Of a DNA stretch of 64,000 nucleotides, positions 18,899 through 27,772 are shown piece by piece. The translations under genes were made by a program, and so were the position numbers. Under the pieces are notes generated by a model that saw only the letters and a program-made list of their open reading frames with translations, ran no database searches and was not told the origin of the DNA. Source of the stretch: an uncultured Pirellulaceae bacterium (lineage in GTDB: Bacteria; Planctomycetota; Planctomycetia; Pirellulales; Pirellulaceae). The stretch covers positions 1-64,000 of the forward strand of contig CALCJM010000036.1 in the NCBI GenBank assembly GCA_937967505.1, in the 5' to 3' direction. Numbering within the stretch: position 1 is the stretch's first letter; each line of letters starts with the position of its first letter.

Positions 18899-20197
18899 CT
18901 AAGCGTCGAGGATTCTCAATCGTTCGGTCTTGGATTTAACGCAGTCCAGTTTCTCGATTTGCTCAATCGCGGCTTCGGCATCCGACTCACGGGTGTCCTT
19001 GGTGATGATCACCAGCGGCACCATGCCGTTGGCAAAATCGTTGTCATGTTGGTAAACCGATGCGATCGAAATATCGTGCTTGCCCAACACACCGGCGATC
19101 TGAGCCAGCACGTTAGGGATATCTTCGACATTGAATCGCAGATAAAACCGGCCGGTCAAATTCCCGGGTGCGGCCATTTCGATCCGGTTCGATTCGTCCG
19201 ACCACAGTTCCAGGGTCTGGAAGGTGATCGCTGTCCGTCCGACCGCAGTGTCAATCAGATCAGCCACCACCGCGGACGCCGTTGGCATCTGCCCGGCACC
19301 TTGCCCGTGATAAAAAACAGGGCCCACGGCATCGCCATCAACGCTGATCGCATTGTAGTTGGCTCGCACTTCGGCCAGCGGCGTGCCGTTTTTGACCAGC
19401 ATCGGCCCCACCACCGCCTGTAGGCCCTCATCGGTCAGACGCGTCAACCCGATCAGCTTGATCCGGTAGCCAAGTTGCTTGGCGTACTTGAGATCTAGGG
19501 AATCAAGTTGGTCGATGCCGCGTTTGGGTATGTTGGCCCAATTTACCCGGGCACCGAAAGCAAGGTGGGCCAGAATCGAAAGCTTCTGCGCCGCGTCGGT
19601 GCCATCGACATCCATTGCCGGATCTGCTTCGGCGTAACCAAGGTCCTGAGCCTCCTTGACGGCATCGTCGTAGGACGCACCCTCGAGATCCATGCGCGTG
19701 ATGATATAGTTGCTGGTTCCGTTGAGGATCCCGTTAAGCGACTGGATCTGGTTGGCGGACAGGCACTGGCTGATATTGGTGATGATCGGAATCCCGCCGG
19801 CGACGGAGGCCTCAAATGCAATCGAACGTCCCAGCTGGCGGGCCTTTTCGAACAGTTCGGGGCCGTGCTGGGCCATCAGGGCTTTGTTGGCGGTAACGAC
19901 ATCTTTGCCGTTGTCCAGCAATCGCAGCATCACCGTTTTTGCCTCGTCAACGCCGCCAATCAACTGAACAACAACCTTCACCGAAGGATCGTTGATCACT
20001 TTGTCGATATCGTCGGTCAGGACACCCTCAGGCAGATCGATGCCCCGGTCCTTTTCCAGATTCCTGACCACAGCATGCGTCAGCCAGAGTGTCTTGCCAG
20101 CGTGTCGCGCCGTGCGATCGCCGTGATCGAGTAAAATTTTGGCCACGCCGGTTCCGACAGTGCCCATGCCTATGATAGCGACCCCGATTTTTTCCAT
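18899..20197 (-). CDS. hom: Homoserine dehydrogenase
   Basis: NAD(P)-dependent reduction of aspartate semialdehyde to homoserine, the branch to threonine and methionine. Starting at 20197 (MEKIGVAIIGMGTVGTGVAK, a Rossmann signature) gives 432 residues, the usual length; the frame is open upstream to 20359 but those 54 residues look non-coding. The catalytic region has ATKNALMA-type ATKA equivalent VTANKALMAQHGPELF, the NGTSNYIITRMDLEG block and the AEADPAMDVDGTDAAQKL segment. A C-terminal ACT domain (NVEDIPNVLAQIAGVLGKHD) probably gives threonine feedback control. Confidence 0.94.
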   Translation of the reverse strand: MEKIGVAIIGMGTVGTGVAKILLDHGDRTARHAGKTLWLTHAVVRNLEKDRGIDLPEGVLTDDIDKVINDPSVKVVVQLIGGVDEAKTVMLRLLDNGKDVVTANKALMAQHGPELFEKARQLGRSIAFEASVAGGIPIITNISQCLSANQIQSLNGILNGTSNYIITRMDLEGASYDDAVKEAQDLGYAEADPAMDVDGTDAAQKLSILAHLAFGARVNWANIPKRGIDQLDSLDLKYAKQLGYRIKLIGLTRLTDEGLQAVVGPMLVKNGTPLAEVRANYNAISVDGDAVGPVFYHGQGAGQMPTASAVVADLIDTAVGRTAITFQTLELWSDESNRIEMAAPGNLTGRFYLRFNVEDIPNVLAQIAGVLGKHDISIASVYQHDNDFANGMVPLVIITKDTRESDAEAAIEQIEKLDCVKSKTERLRILDA

Positions 20198-20480
20198 GGT
20201 TTGAATAAGGTTGGTTAAGTTTCGATAAAGGGTAGGGTGAAAACCGGGAAGCGTGCCTTCCAGCTGGCGAAAAATCAATGTTTCGTCAGCGAGCATGTTA
20301 AGTAACCATCGGATTTTTCTCAACCGACCACTGGCACGAGTCAGTAAAATCTTGCCCAAAGTGTCTGGCGAATGTGGCCATCTGTGGTTAACTCCGTTTA
20401 GAATCGTGGCCGTTCACAAATTTCCATGAAACCACTCGCCTCGCAACATCTTGACTCGACTGCCCCCTGGAGCACCAAAA

Positions 20481-22475
20481 ATGAAGCTTTTCGAAACAAT
20501 CATCAGCCACTTTGATGACCATAGTCTGGGACTGCTGGGGGCCGTGCTGGGAGAACACGAGGTGAAGGTGCGCGATGGGCTGGAATCGGCCGCGGCTGAA
20601 ATCCTTGGCGCTGTAGGCAACCGCACCCGTTCCAAACAGGGTCGGGAAATGCTGTGGCGCGAACTGCGCGACACGGACCCGGCCCTCGCATCTTCCTTCC
20701 CCAATCAGCTGTATTACCAAAACAGCCAGTCGCTGGTCGAAAACGGCAACCGCCAGTTGGCCGGGATGGTTGGCCAAAATGCAGACGCCATCACAGCACG
20801 TGTCAGCCATGCGGCGGACATTGGTAGCACTTCGGCCAGCCGGATGGTCGGTGCCGTCTCCCCACTGATCTTCTCCTCATTGGCGGCATGGCAACAGCAA
20901 GAGCAGGTCGATGCCGAGGGCTGGCAGCGAATCTTTGCCAGCCAAACTGAAGGATTGCGCGAACGCGCAATCCACGCACGAACCAAAAACGTGGCGGCAA
21001 AAGATCGTCAGCAAACCTTTCCCGGGTTTGATTCCCAATGGAGCACTGAAAAACAAACCGGCGATCAAATCAATCACTCTGCCGGGGCAGGGCAGGGCGA
21101 CAATGCAGGTCAATGGACCACGGGGTCGGGGTTCACGCCCGGCTATACGGGTTCCGCAGCCGATCAATTCAACGCACCAGCCTCCGGTTCAACTTGCACC
21201 ACTACCGTGGAATCGGACGCCGACCGTTCCTCCTCCGGCGGCGCAGGTATCACCTCGCCGGCCGCGATCGGTCTTGCCGGTGCTGCGGCGGTGACGGGTA
21301 TCGCGGCAGCCGGTGGGCAATCGGCATCGGTCCACCCAAATCGATCCGGCCAACCGGCAGCGCAAACATCTCAAACAACATCTCAAACGCCACCGGCCAA
21401 TGTCGGCGTCACCTCATACCAGCAGCGACGCGCACGACGGCAAAAGCGACCCGCATTTGCCGCCAATCCGGCGTTCAGCAGTTTCGGCGCTACGGCCGTG
21501 CAGTCAGGTCTGGCGGCTGCCGCTGTCTCCCCCGTCAATCCTGACCACGCATCCTCCCCGGTGACTCCATCATCGACCGTCCGGCCTGTCGCCAGCACAC
21601 CAGATCCGGACCAACCGCGTCGCTGGGTACCGGACACCGAAAATCTGCGGCGCGAACGAGAACGCACGGCGATTGAAAATGCCCGCCTTCAACGTGAGGC
21701 GCGACTGGCCAAAGAGCAAGGTGGCGGATTGGGTTTCCTATGGTGGCCATTGGGACTGCTAACAGCGCTGGTTGCCGGTGGCTGGTTCTATGCTGATCAG
21801 CTCCGCGATGCGCTGGTGGTCAACGCCGATCCGGTTTCTTTATCGACGCCCGGTACAGGAACTTCCGACCAGATAGCTGGAGCGCCAACCATAACCGAAC
21901 CACCCACGCGCTCTATCCCTCAACCGGTCCCCGACGAAGCCGACCCGGCGCTCCCATCACTCCCGGAATTAAAAGCGGCCGATCAACCTGACATCGAAAG
22001 TGGTCTCGACGACGCGGTAAAACTGGCACCCGCCGCCAACGGATTCCCGTTGCTGGAACCTTCGGAAACGGAATCAGCAACGGCTGAAGCGGACGCCGTG
22101 AAACACGCCGCTCCTCGGGACGATGCGATCACTTTTCCGGCCCCCCCAACTGCCTCAGCCGCCGATAGCACGGACGTTGACTTCCAGGTTGAAACATGGC
22201 TTACCGATCTGGAAACGGCGCTGCAGAACGTCAAAGACGAAGCGTCTGCCAAATCAGCGCTGCCGGGACTGAACGAAGGTGTCACGGCCCTTGAGGATTT
22301 ATTGGGGGCATCTGATCAATGGAGCAGCACCGACCGGAATCTGGTGGAACTGCAAATGGAAGAAGCGGCAACCACATTTGCCAAACTCAAGAAAACAGCA
22401 TTTGCCACCACCGGCATTAGAACTCTGCTAACCCCTGTATTCGCAAGACTCGAAACCCTGATGGCGGATAAATAA
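20481..22475 (+). CDS. DUF937-type protein with low-complexity linker and one transmembrane helix
   Basis: About 664-residue protein from the ATG at 20481. The N-terminal 140 residues (LGAVLGEHEVKVRDGLESAA, then AVSPLIFSSLAAWQQQEQV) resemble the DUF937 domain, a helical domain of unknown function. A long Ala/Ser/Thr/Gln-rich linker follows, with a basic patch (YQQRRARRQKRPAFAANP), then a charged helix and a single transmembrane segment (GFLWWPLGLLTALVAGGWFY, about residue 420). The rest is an acidic Pro-rich extracytoplasmic region with a C-terminal helical bundle. Function unknown. It is divergent from hom and 107 bp upstream of the interrupted pseudopilin. Confidence 0.6.
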   Translation: MKLFETIISHFDDHSLGLLGAVLGEHEVKVRDGLESAAAEILGAVGNRTRSKQGREMLWRELRDTDPALASSFPNQLYYQNSQSLVENGNRQLAGMVGQNADAITARVSHAADIGSTSASRMVGAVSPLIFSSLAAWQQQEQVDAEGWQRIFASQTEGLRERAIHARTKNVAAKDRQQTFPGFDSQWSTEKQTGDQINHSAGAGQGDNAGQWTTGSGFTPGYTGSAADQFNAPASGSTCTTTVESDADRSSSGGAGITSPAAIGLAGAAAVTGIAAAGGQSASVHPNRSGQPAAQTSQTTSQTPPANVGVTSYQQRRARRQKRPAFAANPAFSSFGATAVQSGLAAAAVSPVNPDHASSPVTPSSTVRPVASTPDPDQPRRWVPDTENLRRERERTAIENARLQREARLAKEQGGGLGFLWWPLGLLTALVAGGWFYADQLRDALVVNADPVSLSTPGTGTSDQIAGAPTITEPPTRSIPQPVPDEADPALPSLPELKAADQPDIESGLDDAVKLAPAANGFPLLEPSETESATAEADAVKHAAPRDDAITFPAPPTASAADSTDVDFQVETWLTDLETALQNVKDEASAKSALPGLNEGVTALEDLLGASDQWSSTDRNLVELQMEEAATTFAKLKKTAFATTGIRTLLTPVFARLETLMADK

Positions 22476-22582
22476 CCCAGCCACTGAGTATTCAAGTTTG
22501 CCCGATCCCCGGTCGAGGCCGATAATGATTATGATGATGTTCAATCAATTAACTACTCCTACCTCCGCCGGAAATCTAATCC

Positions 22583-23566
22583 ATGCCTTTGTACTGCAAC
22601 AAACGTGGTTTCACTTTGGTAGAACTGCTGGTGGTGGTTGCCATCATCGGCATTCTGATGGGGTTACTGTTACCGGCAGTCCAGCAAGTGCGGGAGGCGG
22701 CGCGGCGCACCGAATGCTTGAACAACCTCAAACAACTCGCTCTAGCGTCGCACAATTACCAATCGGCTCGTCAGCGGTTTCCCGCCGGGATTTACGATGA
22801 CGACAATGATCATCGCACGTGTTTGAGAAACGGGCTGGTTGAACTGCTGCCGTTTCTCGAACAGGGTAATCTGTACGATCAAATTGACAGATCACTGCCT
22901 TGGTCAGCCTTGGCCAACCTCGCGGTGACCGAGCCCGCGATTCCTTTTCTACAGTGCCCGTCGGCTGGCGGTGCCGTTGAGGACAATGCCGGCATCCAGG
23001 GGGCGCGTGGCGATTACGCATTTTGCATGGGAGACAATTCAAGAATTTCAACGGACAAACCCCGAGGAATGTTTGGCATCAACAGTCGCATTACCTTCGC
23101 CGATATCCGCGACGGTTCCTCCAATACTCTTCTGATGGGCGAAGCGGCCAGCAGAACGGGCCTGCCTGCAACGTCCACCTGAAGCTGACCGGATATCAAA
23201 ATGGGCCAGGTCTGGTCCAAAGCGAATTTTGATGGAACCAACAACGCCGGTCACCTGGGTGGACGTGGTTCGCTGGTCGCGGTGACCGCACAAAACCCGG
23301 GCCCCGACGGCCAGTGGGACACCGACGACGATGTATTGGCCCGTGTCAACCAACTCCCGGTCGATGTTTCGATTGACGTAGCACCCAATGACAACGGCAA
23401 CGAACTGGATCGGGTTCGTGGGTTCATCAGCTTTCACCCACAAACCTGTAATTTTGTCTTCGCAGACGGCTCAACACACGCGATTGATGAAAATATCAGC
23501 CCGAGCCTGTATCGCGCGGTCAGCACCCGCGATGAAGGTGAAATCATTTCACACGAAGACCTGTAA
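22583..23566 (+). pseudogene. DUF1559 type II pseudopilin, interrupted by two in-frame TGA codons
   Basis: Planctomycete-type DUF1559 protein. The first part carries the prepilin signal GFTLVELLVVVAIIGILMGL and the DUF1559 block TECLNNLKQLALASHNYQS; the last part has the typical end FISFHPQTCNFVFADGSTHA. Both lie in the same frame, and together they give 328 codons, a normal family length, but TGA occurs at 23180-23182 and again at 23186-23188. The alternative frame beginning around 23160 is open through this stretch, so a pair of small indels (or sequencing errors) would also explain it. Decoding of both TGAs as selenocysteine is unlikely as there is no redox motif. Confidence 0.75.
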
Positions 23567-23603
23567 ACGGTCCACCAAGAGTGACGCTTCTCTTGTTCTC
23601 CTT

Positions 23604-23638
23604 GTTCAACGGTCCCGGTAATCCCTACCGGTTTGAAC
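23604..23638. repeat. Hairpin downstream of the pseudopilin, possible terminator
   Basis: Nested inverted repeats: inner CCGGTA-ATCCC-TACCGG (23615-23631) and outer GTTCAA / TTGAAC (23604-23609 with 23633-23638). It lies 38 bp after the pseudopilin stop and before the convergent aldolase gene. There is no T-tract, so termination is only a possibility. Confidence 0.4.
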
Positions 23639-23733
23639 ACTAGTCTGGCTGCGCGTTAACCCGGTGGCGCGTCAGTTCGACTTCACATTGACTAGGCAGC
23701 ACACGCCCCCAGCGCGTTACCCGAACGCATTCT

Positions 23734-24345
23734 CTAACAGACCTCCAAGGCCTTTTTCGTGATGGCGGTGATTTGATCAAATTGCCCTGTGTCGATCATC
23801 TCCGCTTTCACCATCCAGCTACCGCCGCACGCAACGACCGACCGCAGCGCCAGATACTGGCTGATGTTATCCGTATTGATGCCGCCGGTTGGAATAAATC
23901 GTATGCTGCCGTACGGTCCCTGAAGTGCTTTGAGCATGGGAATGCCACCAATCCGTTCAGCCGGAAAAAACTTGACCACCTGCAACCCAAAATCCAGTGC
24001 CGTTTCAAGATCCGTGGGACTGGAACACCCGGGGAAGATCGGCATGTCATTATCCAGGCACCACTGGACCGTTTTGGGATTGAAGCCGGGCGTGACCACA
24101 AACCGGGCACCCGCACCGGCGACTTGTTTGGCATCTTCGACACTGTGAACAGTCCCGGCACCGATCAGAAAGCTATCGATTTTGGCCAATTGGGCGATCG
24201 CCTCCAGCCCGGCGTCAGTCCGCAATGTCACTTCCGCCACCGGTAACCCACCGGCAATCAGAGCATCTGCCAACGGAACAGCGCTCGCGGCGTCATTAAT
24301 AGCCACAACGGGAATAATTTTAAGGTTTTCTAGTTGCTGGATCAT
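23734..24345 (-). CDS. eda: 2-dehydro-3-deoxy-6-phosphogluconate (KDPG) aldolase
   Basis: 203-residue class I aldolase cleaving KDPG to pyruvate and glyceraldehyde 3-phosphate. The visible marks are LPVAEVTLRTDAGLEAI with the catalytic Glu, LIGAGTVHSVEDAKQVAGAG, VTPGFNP, and LQVVKFFPAERIGG with the Schiff-base Lys; the phosphate loop is FIPTGGINTDN. It is divergent from the GntR regulator across a 194-bp region containing a palindrome, and is the expected last enzyme of the anhydrogalactose route encoded to its right. Confidence 0.92.
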   Translation of the reverse strand: MIQQLENLKIIPVVAINDAASAVPLADALIAGGLPVAEVTLRTDAGLEAIAQLAKIDSFLIGAGTVHSVEDAKQVAGAGARFVVTPGFNPKTVQWCLDNDMPIFPGCSSPTDLETALDFGLQVVKFFPAERIGGIPMLKALQGPYGSIRFIPTGGINTDNISQYLALRSVVACGGSWMVKAEMIDTGQFDQITAITKKALEVC

Positions 24346-24479
24346 CTGGATGATACTTTACGTTAAATTGGTGAAGATATTCGCAATAGAGACTACCCTT
24401 TTCGTACCTACAGTTGCGATCCCCGGCTTTTTGTCGTTGACGGATAGATTTTCCACATTAACTTATAACCGATTGTTGG

Positions 24480-24491
24480 ATTGTAAACAAT
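24480..24491. promoter_or_regulatory. Palindromic candidate operator between eda and the GntR gene
   Basis: Perfect 12-bp palindrome ATTGTAAACAAT in the 194-bp divergent region, 49 bp upstream of the GntR start. GntR/FCD regulators bind short palindromes and usually sit beside their own gene. A second ACAAT lies 15 bp downstream. No experimental or comparative support is available here. Confidence 0.4.
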
Positions 24492-24539
24492 TGCCCGGAT
24501 GGGTACACAATGGAGACAGTGTGACAGGAGAGTTGCCTA

Positions 24540-25265
24540 ATGGCTTCAATTAGAGAAGAGATTACCAGCAAAATTAGAGATGAGCTAGTTGCGGGAAATT
24601 TCGAAGTGGGGCATCCCCTTCGAGAGACCGAAATGGCGAAGCGTTTCGGGGTCAGCCGCGGACCAATTCGTGATGCATTTTTACAGCTGTCCAAAGATGG
24701 CTTTCTGGCGTATCAATCCAATCGGGGGGTGACTGTTCGCCATCCTCCGGCGGCCGAGGATCGGGGTTTCATTGCCTCAATTCGCTCCCAAATTGAGCTT
24801 TATATTGTTGGCAAGGGGTTCGAGACACTCACGCCGATCAGCTTGGGCAGAATTGAAATCACGCTTGAGGAGCTACAAGAGGCGTGTATCTCCGCCGATG
24901 TCGTCGAAGTTGCTAAAGCCGACATGGCGTTTCACCAGGCGATCCTTCAAGAATGCGGCGGCGAAGATCACATTCAGGTGTGGCGACAACTCTGCTCGCG
25001 TACGTTGCTGACGTATTCGCGTCTGGACTCATATCAGGAGGCCTATTGCGAGCACGTGGATATCTTTGAGGCACTCCGGGCGCGCGATCGGGCCAAAGCG
25101 CTTGCCGCCATCGAAAACAACATTACCTCCCCGCCGTCGCGGCCGCACAGCGCTCGTGCGGACCAAACGACGGAAGATCCGCCAACTTCGGATCAACCGG
25201 GTGCAGATCAACTAGGTGCAAATCAACCGAGTGCAGATCAACAAATCGAGGACCCGCAGAATTAA
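24540..25265 (+). CDS. GntR-family transcriptional regulator (FadR/FCD subfamily) with repeat tail
   Basis: 241-residue regulator. Residues 1-68 form a winged helix-turn-helix (HPLRETEMAKRFGVSRGPIR), followed by an FCD ligand-binding domain whose FHQAIL helix carries the family metal/effector His. FCD proteins commonly sense sugar acids, which fits the sugar-acid locus it precedes. The last 40 residues are unusual: a polar tail rich in Ala, Asp, Gln and Pro encoded by a 15-nt tandem repeat. It is divergent from eda and 66 bp upstream of the carrier gene, and I infer it controls both directions. Confidence 0.85.
   Translation: MASIREEITSKIRDELVAGNFEVGHPLRETEMAKRFGVSRGPIRDAFLQLSKDGFLAYQSNRGVTVRHPPAAEDRGFIASIRSQIELYIVGKGFETLTPISLGRIEITLEELQEACISADVVEVAKADMAFHQAILQECGGEDHIQVWRQLCSRTLLTYSRLDSYQEAYCEHVDIFEALRARDRAKALAAIENNITSPPSRPHSARADQTTEDPPTSDQPGADQLGANQPSADQQIEDPQN
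25191..25244 (+). repeat. 15-nt tandem repeat in the 3' end of the GntR gene
   Basis: Three full copies and one partial copy of a 15-nt unit such as GATCAACCGGGTGCA at 25191, 25206, 25221 and 25236, each differing by a few bases. It encodes repeats of roughly Asp/Asn-Gln-Pro/Leu-Gly/Ser-Ala in the C-terminal tail and does not disturb the frame. Confidence 0.85.
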
Positions 25266-25331
25266 TCCTGCCTGCGGCAATGACGCCACAGCAAACGACC
25301 ACCACAACCACCGCAGTAAGGAATACAGAAC

Positions 25332-26471
25332 ATGTTGATCGGGATTTTGTCGGCGCTGTTGGCCGGTGCCATGTTGGGGCTTTACGCCCTCCCTGGAAAA
25401 TACGTCAAAGACTTTCAGGAAGAGAACAAATGGAGCATGTTCTTTTTGCTGACCATGTTTGTAGTGCCGCTGATTGTGACTTTCGGCATGATGAAGGGCG
25501 TCACGGAGATTTACTCATCGCTGGACAGTGGAATCCTGCTGACGATGGTCGTCGCCAGTTTCCTCTGGGGTGTCGGTGTGATGATGTGGGGCAAAGCCAT
25601 CGACCACATCGGTCTGTCTCTGGGGTTTTCGCTGTTCATTGGTACGGTGATTCTGGTCGGCAGCCTACTCCCCTTGGGGATCGATCTCTACAATGGAAAA
25701 GACTTGCCCTCGGCTGGTATTCTGGCATTGATCGTACTGGGCATTTTTGTTGTTCTCGCTGGTGTTGTATTCAACGGAAAAGCCGGCTTGACGCGTGAAA
25801 AGGACGAAGTCACCGCCGGAAACATCGACGACACCCGGGACGACGATGCTCCGAAGAAAAAGTCATTCGCCACCGGAATCATGATCGCCGTCATCGGTGG
25901 CCTGTTGGCAACCGGCTTCAACGTTGCCTTTACGGTAGGCGGCGGGCCACTGAAAGAACTGGTGCTTGCCAACGGCAACCCTGAATGGATGACCGCCATG
26001 GCTGTCATGCTGCCGGTGTTTATTAGCGGTGGCGTCGTCATGACGTTGTATTTTGGTTGGCAACTAACTCAAAAGAAGGCTTGGGGATCGTTCTCCACAT
26101 CGGCATTGGTGCTGAACGTCATCTTGATCGCCATCATGGCTTTCTTTCATTACGCCGCATCTGCGATGTATGCGTTTGCCGCGAACGCCCTAGGGGATGC
26201 AGGCCCGGTTGTTGTTTATGCGATCTTCAACACCACGTGCCTTGTCGTCGCGGTTGTCAGTGGAATTCTGACAGGTGAATGGGCCAAGGCCTCTCCTCAG
26301 GCGAAAAAGTTCCTCTACCAAGGACTGGCGTGCATGGTTGGAGGAGTGTTGGTACTGACCGCCAGCCAAGCCTTGAAGTCGCCTCCACCCGCTCCTGCTC
26401 CCACAGAAGAAGCGCGCAGCGTAATGGACAACCCGCAAGGGTTGGCGACATCGGTCATGGTCGCCCGATAG
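25332..26471 (+). CDS. RhaT-family sugar:proton symporter
   Basis: 379-residue carrier with about ten transmembrane segments and the RhaT N-terminus AGAMLGLYALPGKYVKDFQ, which includes the conserved motif of L-rhamnose-proton transporters. A charged cytoplasmic loop around residues 157-176 (EKDEVTAGNIDDTRDDDAPK) is the typical central loop. In this context (GH117, enolase-superfamily and KDPG genes) the likelier substrate is 3,6-anhydrogalactose or a related deoxy/anhydro sugar rather than rhamnose, but this is inference. It follows the GntR gene and precedes the mutarotase. Confidence 0.8.
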   Translation: MLIGILSALLAGAMLGLYALPGKYVKDFQEENKWSMFFLLTMFVVPLIVTFGMMKGVTEIYSSLDSGILLTMVVASFLWGVGVMMWGKAIDHIGLSLGFSLFIGTVILVGSLLPLGIDLYNGKDLPSAGILALIVLGIFVVLAGVVFNGKAGLTREKDEVTAGNIDDTRDDDAPKKKSFATGIMIAVIGGLLATGFNVAFTVGGGPLKELVLANGNPEWMTAMAVMLPVFISGGVVMTLYFGWQLTQKKAWGSFSTSALVLNVILIAIMAFFHYAASAMYAFAANALGDAGPVVVYAIFNTTCLVVAVVSGILTGEWAKASPQAKKFLYQGLACMVGGVLVLTASQALKSPPPAPAPTEEARSVMDNPQGLATSVMVAR

Positions 26472-26539
26472 ACAAACCGGGCTGTCACTTTCTTTTTTTA
26501 TGTCAGCGTAAACAGACTACACAGTGGGGGGATTTCAGG

Positions 26540-27601
26540 ATGAAAATTGAACAAGAATCGTTTGGAGAATTCAACGGCGACCCGGTCGAGCAATACACGC
26601 TAGACAACGATAACGGCGTGGTGGTCAAAGTTTGCACTTACGGCGGTACGGTGACCTCCATCACTACGCCCGACAAAAATGGCAGCTCCGACGACATCGT
26701 CTGCGGCTTCGATTCACTTGACGGCTATTTTTCAGACGATTACAAAAACAATTCGCCCTACTTCGGCTGCCTGGTGGGACGCTATGCGGCGCGCATCAAA
26801 GACGGGAAATTCTCCGTCAATGGCAACGATCATCAGGTCGCCACCAACGACGGACCCAACCACCTGCACGGCGGTATTGTCGGATACGACAAACGGATCT
26901 GGTCGGTCGATTCGGCCGACGCAGAAAGCGATCACGTCTCTCTGGTCCTGTCGCTGAAAAGTACCGACGGCGAAGAGGCGTTTCCCGGCAACGTTGATGT
27001 GACGGTTGAATACAAATTGACCGCCGACAATGCCTTGGAGATCCACTACAGCGCAACCACCGACAAAACGACGCCACTATCGCTGACCAATCACACGTAT
27101 TTCAACCTCAACGGTTTCAAAGACACCGTTCTGGATCACATTGTTCAACTCTCCAGCGATCGCTACCTGGAACCGGACGAAACCAACGTCCCTGTCGGTG
27201 TAGAAACCAGCGTGGCAGGCACCGTTTGCGATTTCAATACTCCTAAACGGATCGGTGATTGCTTTGAAGAACTGCCGATGGGGTTTGAACATTTTTACGC
27301 GTTTTCAAAATCGCCTGATGCGTTTGAAAAAGTTGCCGAGGTCACCGAACCGACCAGCGGGCGACGCTTGGAAGTGTTCTCTTCGGAACCCGGCACGTTG
27401 CTGTACACCGGTCGTTACACCTCCGATGATTTGAAGCGCGAAAGTGGGGCTCAATTTGGCCAGTTCCGTGGCTTCTGCCTCGAAACGTCCAAGTACCCCA
27501 ACGGCCCCAACATCAACGGCCCGCGCAGCGTGCTCTCACCCGGCGAACAGTACCGCGAAAAAACAGTCTATAAATTCTCCGTCGATCCGGGGCTGGCGTG
27601 A
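26540..27601 (+). CDS. galM: Aldose 1-epimerase (mutarotase)
   Basis: 353-residue GalM-type enzyme interconverting alpha and beta anomers of sugars. Marks: VKVCTYGGTVTSITTPD, GRYAARIKDGKFSVNG, the catalytic-His segment TNHTYFNLNG and the C-terminal GFCLETSKYPNGPN, in which the Glu is the catalytic base. I start it at 26540, where ATG follows TTTCAGG; the frame is open upstream but overlaps the RhaT gene end and is non-homologous. It would supply the reactive anomer to the dehydrogenase of this locus. Confidence 0.92.
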   Translation: MKIEQESFGEFNGDPVEQYTLDNDNGVVVKVCTYGGTVTSITTPDKNGSSDDIVCGFDSLDGYFSDDYKNNSPYFGCLVGRYAARIKDGKFSVNGNDHQVATNDGPNHLHGGIVGYDKRIWSVDSADAESDHVSLVLSLKSTDGEEAFPGNVDVTVEYKLTADNALEIHYSATTDKTTPLSLTNHTYFNLNGFKDTVLDHIVQLSSDRYLEPDETNVPVGVETSVAGTVCDFNTPKRIGDCFEELPMGFEHFYAFSKSPDAFEKVAEVTEPTSGRRLEVFSSEPGTLLYTGRYTSDDLKRESGAQFGQFRGFCLETSKYPNGPNINGPRSVLSPGEQYREKTVYKFSVDPGLA

Positions 27602-27772
27602 TCTGGTAACCTGATTACCTTTCACCGCAATTACTGCCTCCCGGGCGCTGGCCGCAGGTCCCTCACGCGGCCAACGGGCGGCTAACCGGCGGCGAGCGCA
27701 TGGTCGCGGGCGGTTCAGCTTCAAGCATCCATTTTCGAAATCATTTTTCTCCCCCTCCCGCCATAACGATTC

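Noticed and set aside
23180-23188. In-frame TGA codons in the DUF1559 gene as a second selenoprotein
   Set aside because: Two TGAs two codons apart with no Cys-x-x-Sec or other redox motif and no convincing hairpin after them; a disrupted gene is simpler.
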